Origin: Salegentibacter_A chungangensis
Lineage (GTDB): Bacteria; Bacteroidota; Bacteroidia; Flavobacteriales; Flavobacteriaceae
Assembly (NCBI RefSeq): GCF_042678405.1
Contig: NZ_JBHTLI010000001.1
Location: forward strand, 806,001 to 870,000
Direction of reading: 5' to 3'
Length of the DNA stretch: 64,000 nucleotides
Shown: piece by piece, positions 1 to 8,479 of the stretch
How positions within the stretch are numbered: the stretch's first letter is position 1
Layout: every line of letters starts with the position of its first letter
The notes under the pieces: model-generated
Told to the model about the DNA's origin: nothing
Databases searched by the model: none
Seen by the model: only the letters and a program-made list of their open reading frames with translations
Translations under genes and position numbers: made by a program

Positions 1-440
1 AAGAGAGTATAAATTTCTACACTGCGATGTTCGCCAAAAAACCTTCGGTTCAAAAAGCCGATTACGCCAAATGGATGCTGGAAGATCCTAAGATTAATTT
101 TGCGATCTCCAACGGTCATCAGGAAACAGGAATTGAGCACCTGGGAATACAAACCGAAAGCGAAGACGAGTTACAGGAAGTCTACAGAAATCTTGAGGCG
201 GCCAAAGGAGAGATATTTGAAGAAGGCGATTGTGCCTGCTGCTATTCAAAAAGCCAGAAATCCTGGATCACCGATCCGCAGGGTGTAGACTGGGAAGCAT
301 TCTATACCTATGGAGAATCTACCCTTTATGGAGAAGGCAGAAACGCCAGGCCTGCTCCTGAAAAAATGGAAAACTGGGAAGAGAATGAGGCGAAGGCAGT
401 CACTAAAGGTGAAAGTTGTGACGGTAGCTGTGAAGCTTAA
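1..440 (+). CDS. ArsI/CadI-like VOC-family protein, 5' truncated by window edge
   Basis: The reading frame is open from base 3, and the first in-frame ATG (27) falls inside a conserved stretch, so the true start lies upstream of the window. The visible 137+ residues match the glyoxalase/bleomycin-resistance (VOC) fold of the cadmium-induced CadI and arsenic lyase ArsI families: WMLEDPKINFAIS strand, GIEHLGIQ with a likely metal-ligand His, adjacent cysteines in CACCYS, and DPQGVDWEAF with a likely ligand Glu. The tail ends CDGSC, as Cys-rich tails often do in this family. The role is probably metal or metalloid response. Such genes usually sit in ars operons; the upstream neighbour cannot be seen. 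Confidence 0.8.
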   Translation, partial: ESINFYTAMFAKKPSVQKADYAKWMLEDPKINFAISNGHQETGIEHLGIQTESEDELQEVYRNLEAAKGEIFEEGDCACCYSKSQKSWITDPQGVDWEAFYTYGESTLYGEGRNARPAPEKMENWEENEAKAVTKGESCDGSCEA

Positions 441-460
441 TCTTTGAACTGGTAAAAAAA

Positions 461-487
461 GGGCATCCCGCGGGATGCCCTTTTTTG
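461..487 (+). terminator. Rho-independent terminator, likely bidirectional
   Basis: A perfect 20-base palindrome (GGGCATCCCG followed by its complement, 461-480) is followed by six T and preceded by seven A. It lies between the convergent CadI-like gene (ends 440) and the MDR oxidoreductase (ends 502), so it can serve both. Confidence 0.9.
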
Positions 488-501
488 TATAAACTTATCC
501 G

Positions 502-1458
502 TTAAGGAATAAGAATTACTTTTCCTGAACTTTTTCCCCATTCCAGGTATTCGTGTGCTTTTCGTCCTTCTTCAAGTTTAAAGATCACCGGTTCTTTGAG
601 CTTTAATTCTCCTTTTTTCAACAGGCTGAACAACCTGCCTGCTTTTTCCCGTCTATCCTCTGCAGTTTTAATGTGCCCCCAAAGATCGCCACCGGTTAGG
701 CTGAGACTGCGGTCCATAAGGTACCTCGGGTCAACCGGGTCCGGATCTCCGCCACTCATTCCATAGAAAATAGTGGTTCCGCGTTCTTTGGTAACTTCCA
801 TAGAGTCTTTGAGCGTAACCCCCACGCTGTCGTAAACGGCATCCGCTCCTGCGTTGTTACTGATCTTCATCACCTCTTCTTTCCAGTGGTTGTCAAGAAG
901 CACGGCATAGTCTGCGCTCTCCGAAATAATTTTCAGTTTTTCCGGTTTACGGCTTAACCCGATCACCCTGGCTTTCCTGATTTTTGCGAGCTGGGTAAGG
1001 ACCTGACCCACCCCACCGGCAGCGGCATGTACAACAACCAGGTCATTTTCTTTAATGGGGTAACTGGCTTCGGCAAGATATTGCGCGGTTAGCCCCTGCA
1101 ATAATATGCCTGCAGCGTTCTGAAACGTGATGCCTTTGGGAAGAGGGATCAGTTTCTCTTCGGGGGCCACCACCAGTTCTGCATTGGTATGGGGGACATC
1201 GGCCAGTCCAACCCGGTCTCCGACCCTGAAGTTCTCTGAATTGCTTTGTCTGATGATCCCGGCACCTTCATAACCCGCCAGGAATGGCGGTTCTCCCTCC
1301 AGATGATAGTTGCCTTTCCTTCTGTATATATCGGCATAATTAAGGCCAATAGCCTTCATCTCTACCAATACCTCTCCATTTTCCGGTTCGGGATCGGGCA
1401 TATCTATATATTCCATTACTTCGGGGCCTCCGAATTTTGAGAATGTCAGTGCTTTCAT
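502..1458 (-). CDS. Zinc-independent MDR / NADPH:quinone oxidoreductase-like protein
   Basis: A 318-residue medium-chain dehydrogenase/reductase. The start is set at the ATG at 1456-1458 (MKALTFSKFGG), because that is where family members begin; the upstream ATG at 1485 would add nine charged residues with no homology feel. An N-terminal GroES-like domain (LNYADIYRRKG) is followed by the nucleotide-binding loop HAAAGGVGQVLTQLAK, the NADPH-binding signature of quinone oxidoreductases. The Cys ligands of zinc alcohol dehydrogenases are absent. It probably reduces quinones or enones with NADPH in the cytosol. It is a single gene, ending at the shared terminator with the CadI-like gene. Confidence 0.85.
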   Translation of the reverse strand: MKALTFSKFGGPEVMEYIDMPDPEPENGEVLVEMKAIGLNYADIYRRKGNYHLEGEPPFLAGYEGAGIIRQSNSENFRVGDRVGLADVPHTNAELVVAPEEKLIPLPKGITFQNAAGILLQGLTAQYLAEASYPIKENDLVVVHAAAGGVGQVLTQLAKIRKARVIGLSRKPEKLKIISESADYAVLLDNHWKEEVMKISNNAGADAVYDSVGVTLKDSMEVTKERGTTIFYGMSGGDPDPVDPRYLMDRSLSLTGGDLWGHIKTAEDRREKAGRLFSLLKKGELKLKEPVIFKLEEGRKAHEYLEWGKSSGKVILIP

Positions 1459-1525
1459 GTTCTTGATTTTTGTGGTTTTCCTCACTGCTCCTTAAAGATA
1501 GACAGGGAACTTTTTAAAATATTAA

Positions 1526-1551
1526 AGGTCCTGAAATATTTTTCAGGACCT
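1526..1551 (-). terminator. Hairpin, probable terminator downstream of the sigma gene
   Basis: An 11-bp perfect stem (AGGTCCTGAAA / TTTCAGGACCT) with a 4-base loop. Read on the minus strand it is followed by a T/A-rich run (TTAATATTTTAAAAA), consistent with termination of transcription coming from the sigma-factor gene. Confidence 0.6.
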
Positions 1552-1586
1552 GAAAGTGTCGAAATTCGAAATGAGTCAAATATGCT

Positions 1587-1742
1587 TTAAACTTTATACA
1601 GCACCCAATATTTATTGAGTTTCGGTAAATGTTTTCGCAATTTATCTTCAATTTTCCGGGAAACGGAACTGGCTTTCCGGGTTGGTTTTACATTTTTTGA
1701 ACAATCCATAATAATGATTTTAGAGATTCCTAAAAGACTCAT
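1587..1742 (-). CDS. Doubtful small ORF downstream of the sigma factor
   Basis: A 51-codon ORF starting at ATG 1742 (MSLLGISKIIIMDCSKN...) and ending 36 bases before the hairpin at 1526-1551. It lies between a sigma gene and its probable terminator, so it would be co-transcribed. The product is basic (many K/R in the second half) with no recognised domain. No homologue is recalled; it may be non-coding 3' sequence. Confidence 0.22.
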   Translation of the reverse strand: MSLLGISKIIIMDCSKNVKPTRKASSVSRKIEDKLRKHLPKLNKYWVLYKV

Positions 1743-1761
1743 TATCAGGACTGCTCCGGGT

Positions 1762-2367
1762 TCAAAAAGATGCAGGATTTTCAAGATTTTTTACATGTTC
1801 CTGCAGGGGCGGGCAGGTGCCTTTAATATTAAAGGCGGTAAGGTTCCCGTTCCTGTCTACTTCTATATGAAAGCAATCGGTGATCTTTTCTTTCAGCATT
1901 TTTCTGCCACGCTGAATCCTGCTTTTGGTGGCGGTTAGAGTCAGGCCCAGGGCATCTGCTACTTCTTGTTGTTTGAGTCCCTTAATATCAGACATTTCCA
2001 GGGGTCTTCTGTACTTTTCAGGCAGTAAACCAATAAGGGGAGCAATGAACTCTCCGGCCTCTTTATAAAGCAGGTCTTCATCTTCCTGCCTGATGTCCTT
2101 AGGCATTTCGGTGGTCTTTTTCCGCTTTTTAAAATAATCCATACAGGTATTATAGGCTATCTGGAACAGCCAGGAACGAACGTTCCTGATCCCTCTTCCG
2201 GAACAACAAGATGAGTAGACCTTCATAAGTACCTCGTGAGAGAGCCCGTTGGCAGTGTCTTCGTCTTTTACAAACTTGAAAATATAGTTCCTGAGGGCAT
2301 CTTTATAATCGAGCCATACCTCTGAAATATCCTTATACTTATTAAGTTGTCTTTCCTTGTTTTCCAT
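1762..2367 (-). CDS. sigZ: ECF RNA polymerase sigma factor, SigZ-like
   Basis: 201 residues. Region 2 (about residues 20-90) includes DEDTANGLSHEVLMKVYSSC and VRSWLFQIAYNTCMDYFKKR, the usual core-binding and -10 recognition helices. Region 4 (about 108-160) includes LPEKYRRPLEMSDIKGLKQQ and EVADALGLTLTATKSRIQRGR, the helix-turn-helix. After region 4 there is a C-terminal extension with Cys and the phrase HIEVDRNGNLTAFN, typical of SigZ-type ECF factors rather than of FecI or RpoE types. No anti-sigma gene is adjacent. The last codons lie inside one copy of a 19-bp direct repeat whose other copy is upstream of the gene. The stimulus is unknown. Confidence 0.85.
   Translation of the reverse strand: MENKERQLNKYKDISEVWLDYKDALRNYIFKFVKDEDTANGLSHEVLMKVYSSCCSGRGIRNVRSWLFQIAYNTCMDYFKKRKKTTEMPKDIRQEDEDLLYKEAGEFIAPLIGLLPEKYRRPLEMSDIKGLKQQEVADALGLTLTATKSRIQRGRKMLKEKITDCFHIEVDRNGNLTAFNIKGTCPPLQEHVKNLENPASF
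1763..1781. repeat. 19-bp direct repeat, copy 1 (3' end of sigma gene)
   Basis: CAAAAAGATGCAGGATTTT occurs here, overlapping the last codons of the sigma gene, and identically at 2440-2458 upstream of its start. Confidence 0.85.
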
Positions 2368-2439
2368 AATATCTTAGGCTGAATTGTTTCCGAAACTCTT
2401 CTGTTTTAAACCTTGTTTTAAACAGGACTCAAAAAGCTC

Positions 2440-2458
2440 CAAAAAGATGCAGGATTTT
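2440..2458. repeat. 19-bp direct repeat, copy 2 (upstream of sigma gene)
   Basis: Identical to 1763-1781. Together the two copies bracket the sigma gene about 677 bp apart. In the minus-strand reading this copy also encodes NPASF, like the C-terminus of the sigma factor, so it may be a duplicated gene end. Confidence 0.85.
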
Positions 2459-2531
2459 TTGAACTTTTTTGGAAGATCGGGTTCAGCCAATTAAAAATAC
2501 TAATTTCCTTTTCTAAAAGATAATCCGGCAG

Positions 2532-3416
2532 TTAATTTTCAGTGGCTGTTTTTGTTCCGTATTGTTTTAAGAAAAGAGCGATCCCGAAAGTGCTGAGAAG
2601 TGAAAAACTACTGTAAAGGATTGCGATAAGGCTTAGCTTGTCATTGCTTAAAAGTTCATTGCTTATATAAAGCGCCAGCACACTGTTCTGAAGTCCCATT
2701 TCAATGGCTATGGTGTAGGCAGTTTTGTGTTTTAACTTTAGTTTCTGAGCCGTAAAGAAACCGATGAGCATCGTTAAAATATTCAGGATGATCAAAGGGA
2801 TCAGCAAATGAGCATTTTCGAGATACCTGATGTCCTGGTTGGAATTGTCGAAAAAGACCACAATAATGAATGCCAGGAGCATAATTCCTGGGAGAATATA
2901 GTTGAGAGGCTTGTGAAAGCTCTCCCTGGTTTTATCCGAAACCATTTCACTTACGGCAATACCACCTAATACCGGAAAAACAACGGTGAGCAGGATCTCT
3001 TTCATAGTCTCCCAGAATCCTAAGTCTACCTGCTGACTCTCCTGTGCAAACAGATCAAAGCTTAAAGTGACCACAAAGGGAATGGTAAAAAGGATAAGGA
3101 AACTGTTGAAGGCGGTGAGTGTAATTGAAAGCGGAACCCTTCCTTTTAAAACCTTCGCGACCAGGTTGGAAGCCGTACCGCCGGGACAGGCAGCAATAAG
3201 CATAATCCCCACTTTGTAAACTGGATCTATAGGCCAGAAATAGACCAGGACCAGCGCTGTTAAGGGCAGTAATATGATCTGGCTTGCCAGCCCAATGATC
3301 ACCGATTTAGGGTAGAAGAAAACCCTTCTGAAGTCTTTAAAGCGTAATTCCAGGCCTATCCCGAACATTATGATACCAATGGAAAGCGGCATAACCAAAT
3401 CGGCGAGTTCTTGCAT
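2532..3416 (-). CDS. Bile acid:sodium symporter (BASS) family transporter
   Basis: A 294-residue inner-membrane protein with about nine or ten hydrophobic segments. Family hallmarks are FGIGLELRFKDF near the N-terminus and AACPGGTASNLVAKVLKG around residue 78, which forms the crossing-helix Na+ site of BASS transporters. Length is normal for bacterial members (about 300). Likely substrates are organic anions or small carboxylates imported with Na+; bile acid itself is unlikely in a free-living bacterium. The gene stands alone, about 165 bp upstream of the sigma gene and in the same direction, and is divergent from the GH2 gene. Confidence 0.85.
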   Translation of the reverse strand: MQELADLVMPLSIGIIMFGIGLELRFKDFRRVFFYPKSVIIGLASQIILLPLTALVLVYFWPIDPVYKVGIMLIAACPGGTASNLVAKVLKGRVPLSITLTAFNSFLILFTIPFVVTLSFDLFAQESQQVDLGFWETMKEILLTVVFPVLGGIAVSEMVSDKTRESFHKPLNYILPGIMLLAFIIVVFFDNSNQDIRYLENAHLLIPLIILNILTMLIGFFTAQKLKLKHKTAYTIAIEMGLQNSVLALYISNELLSNDKLSLIAILYSSFSLLSTFGIALFLKQYGTKTATEN

Positions 3417-3589
3417 AGGCTGAAATTTTAAGGGCTTTCTGTCTAATTTTTTCGGAAGTTAATTTAATTAGTCGAGAAATGCCCAAAGTGCAATTATTTT
3501 CCTATTTCGACCTTGAGGAGCTTGTCTTTATTGGCACTCCTTTTTTCCGGGAATTTCCTTACTTTCCGGTTTAAATCTGATTTCTGCAT

Positions 3590-6073
3590 ATGTATAGAAT
3601 TTTAGTCCTTTTTCTTTTTGTTACCGGCCAGCTGCTTGCACAAAACACCGAGTTGAATACCTGGAGTTTTTATTCAGAAAAAGATAGCCTGAGCAGGGAA
3701 GTTCATATTCCCCATACCTGGAATGCTGAAGATGCCTTTGATGATGAACCCGGGTACTGGCGTGGAAAGGGAGTCTATACCACTACAATTGACATACGGG
3801 ATACCTCAAAAGTTTATTTTTTGAAATTTAAAGGAGCGAACCAGGTGGCGGAGGTCTTTGTAAACAATGAATTTGTGGGACAGCATTACGGGGGCTATAC
3901 GGCCTTTCAGTTTGATATTAGTAAAAAGCTGAAGCCGGGAAAAAATAAAATTCGTGTTGAACTGGACAATGCTCACGATGAGACTGTTCCTCCGCTGGAT
4001 GCAGATTTCACATTTTACGGCGGGATGTACCGCAAAGTGATGCTTGTAGAAGAGAGCAAACTACACTTTGCCAAAAATTACGGAACCGATGAGGTGAGGA
4101 TAGACCCTTTTTTGAATGAAAATTCAGGAGCCAGGCTGAAGATCACTGCCAAAGTTGAGAATCCTGAAAAGGAAAAATTTTCATTAAAGATTAGCCTTAC
4201 AAACCCCGACGGGGAAGAGATCTACTTCGGCGAAAAGAAGTCTGAAAGCGCATATAAGCTCGAAATTCCGGTAAAAGCACCCCGGCTCTGGTCGCCTGAA
4301 GATCCTAACCTGTATTCCGTAAAGCTTGAGCTTATTGACAGGGAAGGAAAAATCAAGGATATCTACGAACATAAAACGGGTTTCAGGAAATTCGAGGCAA
4401 CTGCCGGGGGATTCAAATTAAACGGAAAGCCATTGAAGCTGCTGGGAGTGAACCGGCACCAGGATTGGGAAGGTCTTGGTAATGCCGTGCCAATAGAAAA
4501 GCAACTTCAGGATATGACCAAGATAAAGGAGATAGGTGCTAACTTCCTCAGGCTGGCACATTACCCGCAGGCTGAGGAAATATACAAGGCGGCAGATAGT
4601 CTTGGCCTTATTTTATGGTCTGAAGCTCCGGTGGTGAATAAGGTTCCTGCCACAGCCGATTATGAGGCTTACAAAGAACATTCTGTGGAAATGCAAAAGG
4701 AACATATAGCCCAAAATTACAACCATCCTTCCTTTGTGTTTATTGGTTATATGAACGAGATCTTTATCAGGATGGTTTTTGATGAGGATGATGAGCAAAA
4801 AAGAACAGCTATTATAGACCATACTTTGAAGCTGGCTAAGACCTTAGAGGAGCTTACCCGAAGAATGGCACCGAATCATATTACCGTGATGGCAATTCAC
4901 GGAAACCAGATCTATAACCGGACCGGGATCACGGAAATTCCTATGGTGCTGGGGTGGAATCTATATTATGGCTGGTATGAAGGTGAGATTGAGGATCTGG
5001 GAGGATTCCTTGATAAAGAACAAGAGAAGTTTCCAAACCGGCCGCTTATAATTTCCGAATATGGGGTAGGAGCCGATGTGAGGCTGCATTCTGATACTCC
5101 TGAAAAATTCGATTTTACCGAAGAATATCAGCTGACTTACCATCAGGGTTATTTGGAACAGGTTTTAGAAAGGGATTTTGTGATAGGGATGACGGCCTGG
5201 AATTTTGCCGATTTCGGATCTGAATTTCGCGGAGATACCAAACCACACGTGAATCAGAAAGGCCTGGTGAATTACGACCGCAGCCCCAAGAATATCTGGT
5301 ATTGGTACAAAGCGGTGTTGCGACCGGAGGAAAAATTCTCGCGGTTTTACCGGGACCTGCCGGCCCATATCAGCAATTCCCCTGAAAAGAAGTTCAGGGT
5401 CATTTCAAACCAAGAGGTCATACTTGAATTGAACGGCCGGCAAATTGCTGAAGCAAAGCCTGAAAATGGAATCATTACGAAAACAGTTAAACTCCAACAA
5501 GGGGAGAATGTGCTAAAGGTTTATAATGAAGATGGCGTTTTACAGGATTCCCTGAAGCTCTTCTGGAGACGTCCTGATCTTACAGATACTGAAAGTCTTT
5601 CTATAAATTTCGGGGCAAACTTCAGTTATATGGCAGAAGACGGAGAGATCTGGATTCCTGCGGAGGCTGCCGGAATTCTGGAAACCGGAGGAGAAACAAA
5701 AAAGGTGAAAAGCAGTACCAATATTCGGGATACAGCCGATGAACCTTTATATCAGACGGGGATCACAGGAGTGAAAAGCCTGAAGTTTCAGTTGCCGGAA
5801 GGAAGCTATAGGCTTAAATTACTATTTGCTAACCTGGGAAAAGACAAGACCCTGGCATACGAATTAAGTAAAGAGGGAAAAAAGAACGATACCTATCTTG
5901 GAAAATTTCAGCTTAGCGTGAATGGAAAAGAAATAAGTGTCGTTAAAATGGAGAAATTTCATAAAACTGAACAGACGATATTCCTTGAAGCCGAAGGTTT
6001 ACTTGAAATAAAAGCAGTGGGTAATCAAACTTTCTCGATAAATGCCATTCGACTGGAAAGTACAGGAGAATAA
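3590..6073 (+). CDS. Secreted glycoside hydrolase family 2 protein (beta-galactosidase/glucuronidase type)
   Basis: 827 residues with a signal peptide (hydrophobic stretch ending LLAQ, about residue 17). Order: GH2 sugar-binding domain (about 25-170, IPHTWNAEDAF...YWRGKGVY), immunoglobulin-like domain (about 175-275), TIM barrel (about 280-590), then a C-terminal part with a malectin-like look (about 670-827). The probable acid/base is E390 in NHPSFVFIGYMNE, and the nucleophile is E490 in PLIISEYGVGAD. GH2 enzymes of this layout act on beta-galactosides, beta-glucuronides or related polysaccharide fragments in the periplasm; the substrate cannot be told from sequence. No SusC/SusD genes are nearby, so it is not in a visible polysaccharide-utilisation locus. 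It converges with the GH65 gene with a 5-bp gap. Confidence 0.88.
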   Translation: MYRILVLFLFVTGQLLAQNTELNTWSFYSEKDSLSREVHIPHTWNAEDAFDDEPGYWRGKGVYTTTIDIRDTSKVYFLKFKGANQVAEVFVNNEFVGQHYGGYTAFQFDISKKLKPGKNKIRVELDNAHDETVPPLDADFTFYGGMYRKVMLVEESKLHFAKNYGTDEVRIDPFLNENSGARLKITAKVENPEKEKFSLKISLTNPDGEEIYFGEKKSESAYKLEIPVKAPRLWSPEDPNLYSVKLELIDREGKIKDIYEHKTGFRKFEATAGGFKLNGKPLKLLGVNRHQDWEGLGNAVPIEKQLQDMTKIKEIGANFLRLAHYPQAEEIYKAADSLGLILWSEAPVVNKVPATADYEAYKEHSVEMQKEHIAQNYNHPSFVFIGYMNEIFIRMVFDEDDEQKRTAIIDHTLKLAKTLEELTRRMAPNHITVMAIHGNQIYNRTGITEIPMVLGWNLYYGWYEGEIEDLGGFLDKEQEKFPNRPLIISEYGVGADVRLHSDTPEKFDFTEEYQLTYHQGYLEQVLERDFVIGMTAWNFADFGSEFRGDTKPHVNQKGLVNYDRSPKNIWYWYKAVLRPEEKFSRFYRDLPAHISNSPEKKFRVISNQEVILELNGRQIAEAKPENGIITKTVKLQQGENVLKVYNEDGVLQDSLKLFWRRPDLTDTESLSINFGANFSYMAEDGEIWIPAEAAGILETGGETKKVKSSTNIRDTADEPLYQTGITGVKSLKFQLPEGSYRLKLLFANLGKDKTLAYELSKEGKKNDTYLGKFQLSVNGKEISVVKMEKFHKTEQTIFLEAEGLLEIKAVGNQTFSINAIRLESTGE

Positions 6074-6078
6074 TTTTT

Positions 6079-8478
6079 CTAAAATTCTATGGTTTTCTCT
6101 TCTCCTTTTTTGAGGGTGAAAGCTTTGTCTTTTACATTGATGTTGATTCCGCCATCCCAGTCGCCCTGGCTTATAAGCTGAAGCTTGTTTGGAGTAAGTT
6201 CTATCTGAAGCCAGTAATTAAGATAACGAAGCCTGAATTTTACATTCTTTACATTTTCGGGTAACTGCGGATTAAAATGCAAGGCATCCTTTTTGAATTC
6301 CAGGCCTGTATAACAACGCTGAATGAGGTCTATTGTGCCTGCCATTGCACCAAGATGGATCCCTTCAGGGGTGGTGCCACCCTGTACATCTTTAAAATCG
6401 CTGAAAAGTGCACTTTTAAAGTCGTGCCAGGATTTGTCCCTCCTGGAACGGGCATAAACCCAGGAATCCACCAGTTTGCTGAGGGTGGAGCCGTGCGCGG
6501 TAATATCCTGGTAATAATTTATATTCATCGGAATCTGTTGGGCAGGGTCAAAATCATAACCCAAACGGGTGAACAGGTCTGTTAACTCTTCAGCCGAAAA
6601 AAGATAGAAGAGCATAATAACATCAGCCTGTTTCACCGCCTTATAGCGGTTTACCTGGTCACCTTCCTTTTCCAGTATCCTGTCTAAGCGAAGAATGTCG
6701 CCATATTGGTTATGGTATTTCTCCCAGTCCAGGTCCTGAAGCTGGTGAAAACCTTCGTATTGCTCTATGATCTTATTGTCTTCCACTAAAGGGATGAACA
6801 TTTTCCGGCTTATATTTTCCCAACGATCAGTGTCTTCTTTGTCAATTTCCAGTTGCAGCATCAGGCTTTCGCGGCGTTGAGCATCCAGTCTTTCCAGTGC
6901 TTTCAGGGCATGTATGAGGCTCCACACCACCATCAGGTTGGTGTAGGCATTATTCTTTAAACCAGGTTCCTCAGAACCGGGAAGCGAAGTATGATATTCG
7001 TCGGGTCCTACCACCTTATGTATCTCATAACGTTGCCTTTCTTCGTTGTAAGTGGCTTTACTGGCCCAGAATTTTGCTATCTCAATGAGTACTTCGGCAC
7101 CGTAAAATGAAAGAAACTCCAGGTCTCCCGTGGTTTCAAAATACTGCCAGATGTTATATGCTACAGCCGAGTTAATATGACGCTGAAGATAGGTGTTGTC
7201 CGGAATCCATCTTCCTGACTGGGGGTTAAGGTGTATTACCTGGCTTTCTTCCCGGCCATTGCTGCCACTTTGCCAGGGAAACATCGCTCCTTTATAGCCT
7301 TCCCGGGCAGCCGCGACCCTTGCTTCCCCCAACCTGCGATAACGGTACATAAGCAGAGAGCGGGTCAGCTCAGGCGCCCGAATGGTAAACAAAGGCAGGA
7401 TAAAAAGTTCGTCCCAGAAAATATGACCCCTGTAAGCTTCTCCGTGCCATCCTCTCGCCGGGATTCCGGCATCGGTATCGATACTGTTGTGACTATAGGT
7501 TTGCATCAGGTGAAAGATATGCAGCCGAAGCAACAACTGATCTTCAACTTCATCGGCTACCAGGTTGACATCGCTTTGTTTCCAGAGGTCTTCCCAAACA
7601 GGGCGGTGTCTGTTCTTTAAAGCTAAAAAATGCGGAATCCTTCTCACATCCTTTTTCGCTTCGAAAACGGGCTCCGAAATCGCAAAATCTTTGGAAGTAT
7701 AGATGCTTACGATCTTCTCTACAATAATGCTTTTGTTTTCCTGAGCAACAAATTCGAGTTCCTGGGCTATATATTCTTCTTTTTCAACAGTGGTTCTTTC
7801 TATGGGGGTGTCATAGGAATCAAAACAAAGATTTGTTCTTGCTGCCTGAGCCATCACAATTTCAGATTGATTGGTCATCACCTTTATAAAGATGCCGTCT
7901 TCTTCAAATTTGCCCTTTGCAATAAGCTTCAGGTGTTTTCCGTTCAGCTCGCTGTATCGTTTCACCCCCTTATTGGTAACCGAGGCATCTAATGCTGAAT
8001 GTACCTTTATCTTTCCTGACCAGTTTATGGGGGTCAGTTTCCATTCAATTGCGGCAATATGACGGTTTCCCATACATATGAGGCGGTTGCTCAGTAATTC
8101 AGATTCACGTTGTTTATCATCCTTAAACCGGATCTTTCTTGAAAGCAAACCTTCCTTAAGATCAAGTACCTGCTCATATTCGAGAATTTCAACCTGATCT
8201 GGATGAAACCATTCCCCATTCTCCGGTTTGAACCTGAGAACAGTCCAGTCGGGCCAGTTTACCAGGTCTTCATTCTCTATGATCTTTCCTGAAATTTCAG
8301 ATTCCAGCCTGTTGTAGCCGCCGGCAAGGTAAGTTCCCGGGTAGTGATGCTCATCGGCAGGAACCCCTTCCATTGCACCCCGGGTCGTGAAATAACCATT
8401 ACCCAGACAGCAAAGAGCCTCCCGGAGCTTTTCTTCCCCGGGGTTGTACCCCTTGTAGACAAGTTTCCAGCTTTCCAC
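6079..8478 (-). CDS. Glycoside hydrolase family 65 phosphorylase (maltose/trehalose phosphorylase type)
   Basis: A 799-residue cytosolic protein with no signal peptide. It has an N-terminal beta-sandwich domain (about 1-270) and an (alpha/alpha)6 catalytic barrel (about 320-710). The catalytic Glu is E494 in GPDEYHTSLPGSEEPG, followed by NNAYTN, the GH65 hallmark. Family members split alpha-linked disaccharides (maltose, trehalose, kojibiose, trehalose 6-phosphate) with phosphate to give beta-glucose 1-phosphate. The gene starts one base after the stop of the upstream beta-phosphoglucomutase/trehalose-phosphatase fusion, so they are co-transcribed. That context favours trehalose or trehalose 6-phosphate as substrate, with the beta-G1P isomerised by the partner. 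Together they resemble a split form of the mycobacterial OtsB1 polypeptide. Confidence 0.88.
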   Translation of the reverse strand: MESWKLVYKGYNPGEEKLREALCCLGNGYFTTRGAMEGVPADEHHYPGTYLAGGYNRLESEISGKIIENEDLVNWPDWTVLRFKPENGEWFHPDQVEILEYEQVLDLKEGLLSRKIRFKDDKQRESELLSNRLICMGNRHIAAIEWKLTPINWSGKIKVHSALDASVTNKGVKRYSELNGKHLKLIAKGKFEEDGIFIKVMTNQSEIVMAQAARTNLCFDSYDTPIERTTVEKEEYIAQELEFVAQENKSIIVEKIVSIYTSKDFAISEPVFEAKKDVRRIPHFLALKNRHRPVWEDLWKQSDVNLVADEVEDQLLLRLHIFHLMQTYSHNSIDTDAGIPARGWHGEAYRGHIFWDELFILPLFTIRAPELTRSLLMYRYRRLGEARVAAAREGYKGAMFPWQSGSNGREESQVIHLNPQSGRWIPDNTYLQRHINSAVAYNIWQYFETTGDLEFLSFYGAEVLIEIAKFWASKATYNEERQRYEIHKVVGPDEYHTSLPGSEEPGLKNNAYTNLMVVWSLIHALKALERLDAQRRESLMLQLEIDKEDTDRWENISRKMFIPLVEDNKIIEQYEGFHQLQDLDWEKYHNQYGDILRLDRILEKEGDQVNRYKAVKQADVIMLFYLFSAEELTDLFTRLGYDFDPAQQIPMNINYYQDITAHGSTLSKLVDSWVYARSRRDKSWHDFKSALFSDFKDVQGGTTPEGIHLGAMAGTIDLIQRCYTGLEFKKDALHFNPQLPENVKNVKFRLRYLNYWLQIELTPNKLQLISQGDWDGGININVKDKAFTLKKGEEKTIEF

Positions 8479-8479
8479 T

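Larger units (their letters stand above)
1459..1761. other. 303-bp intergenic region
   Basis: This gap lies between the MDR gene and the sigma factor, both on the minus strand. It contains a strong hairpin (1526-1551) and one doubtful short ORF (1587-1742, minus). Otherwise nothing recognisable was seen. Confidence 0.6.

Noticed and set aside
3590..8478. GH2 and GH65 genes as a polysaccharide utilisation locus
   Set aside because: No SusC/SusD pair or hybrid regulator is nearby, and the two genes converge rather than form an operon.
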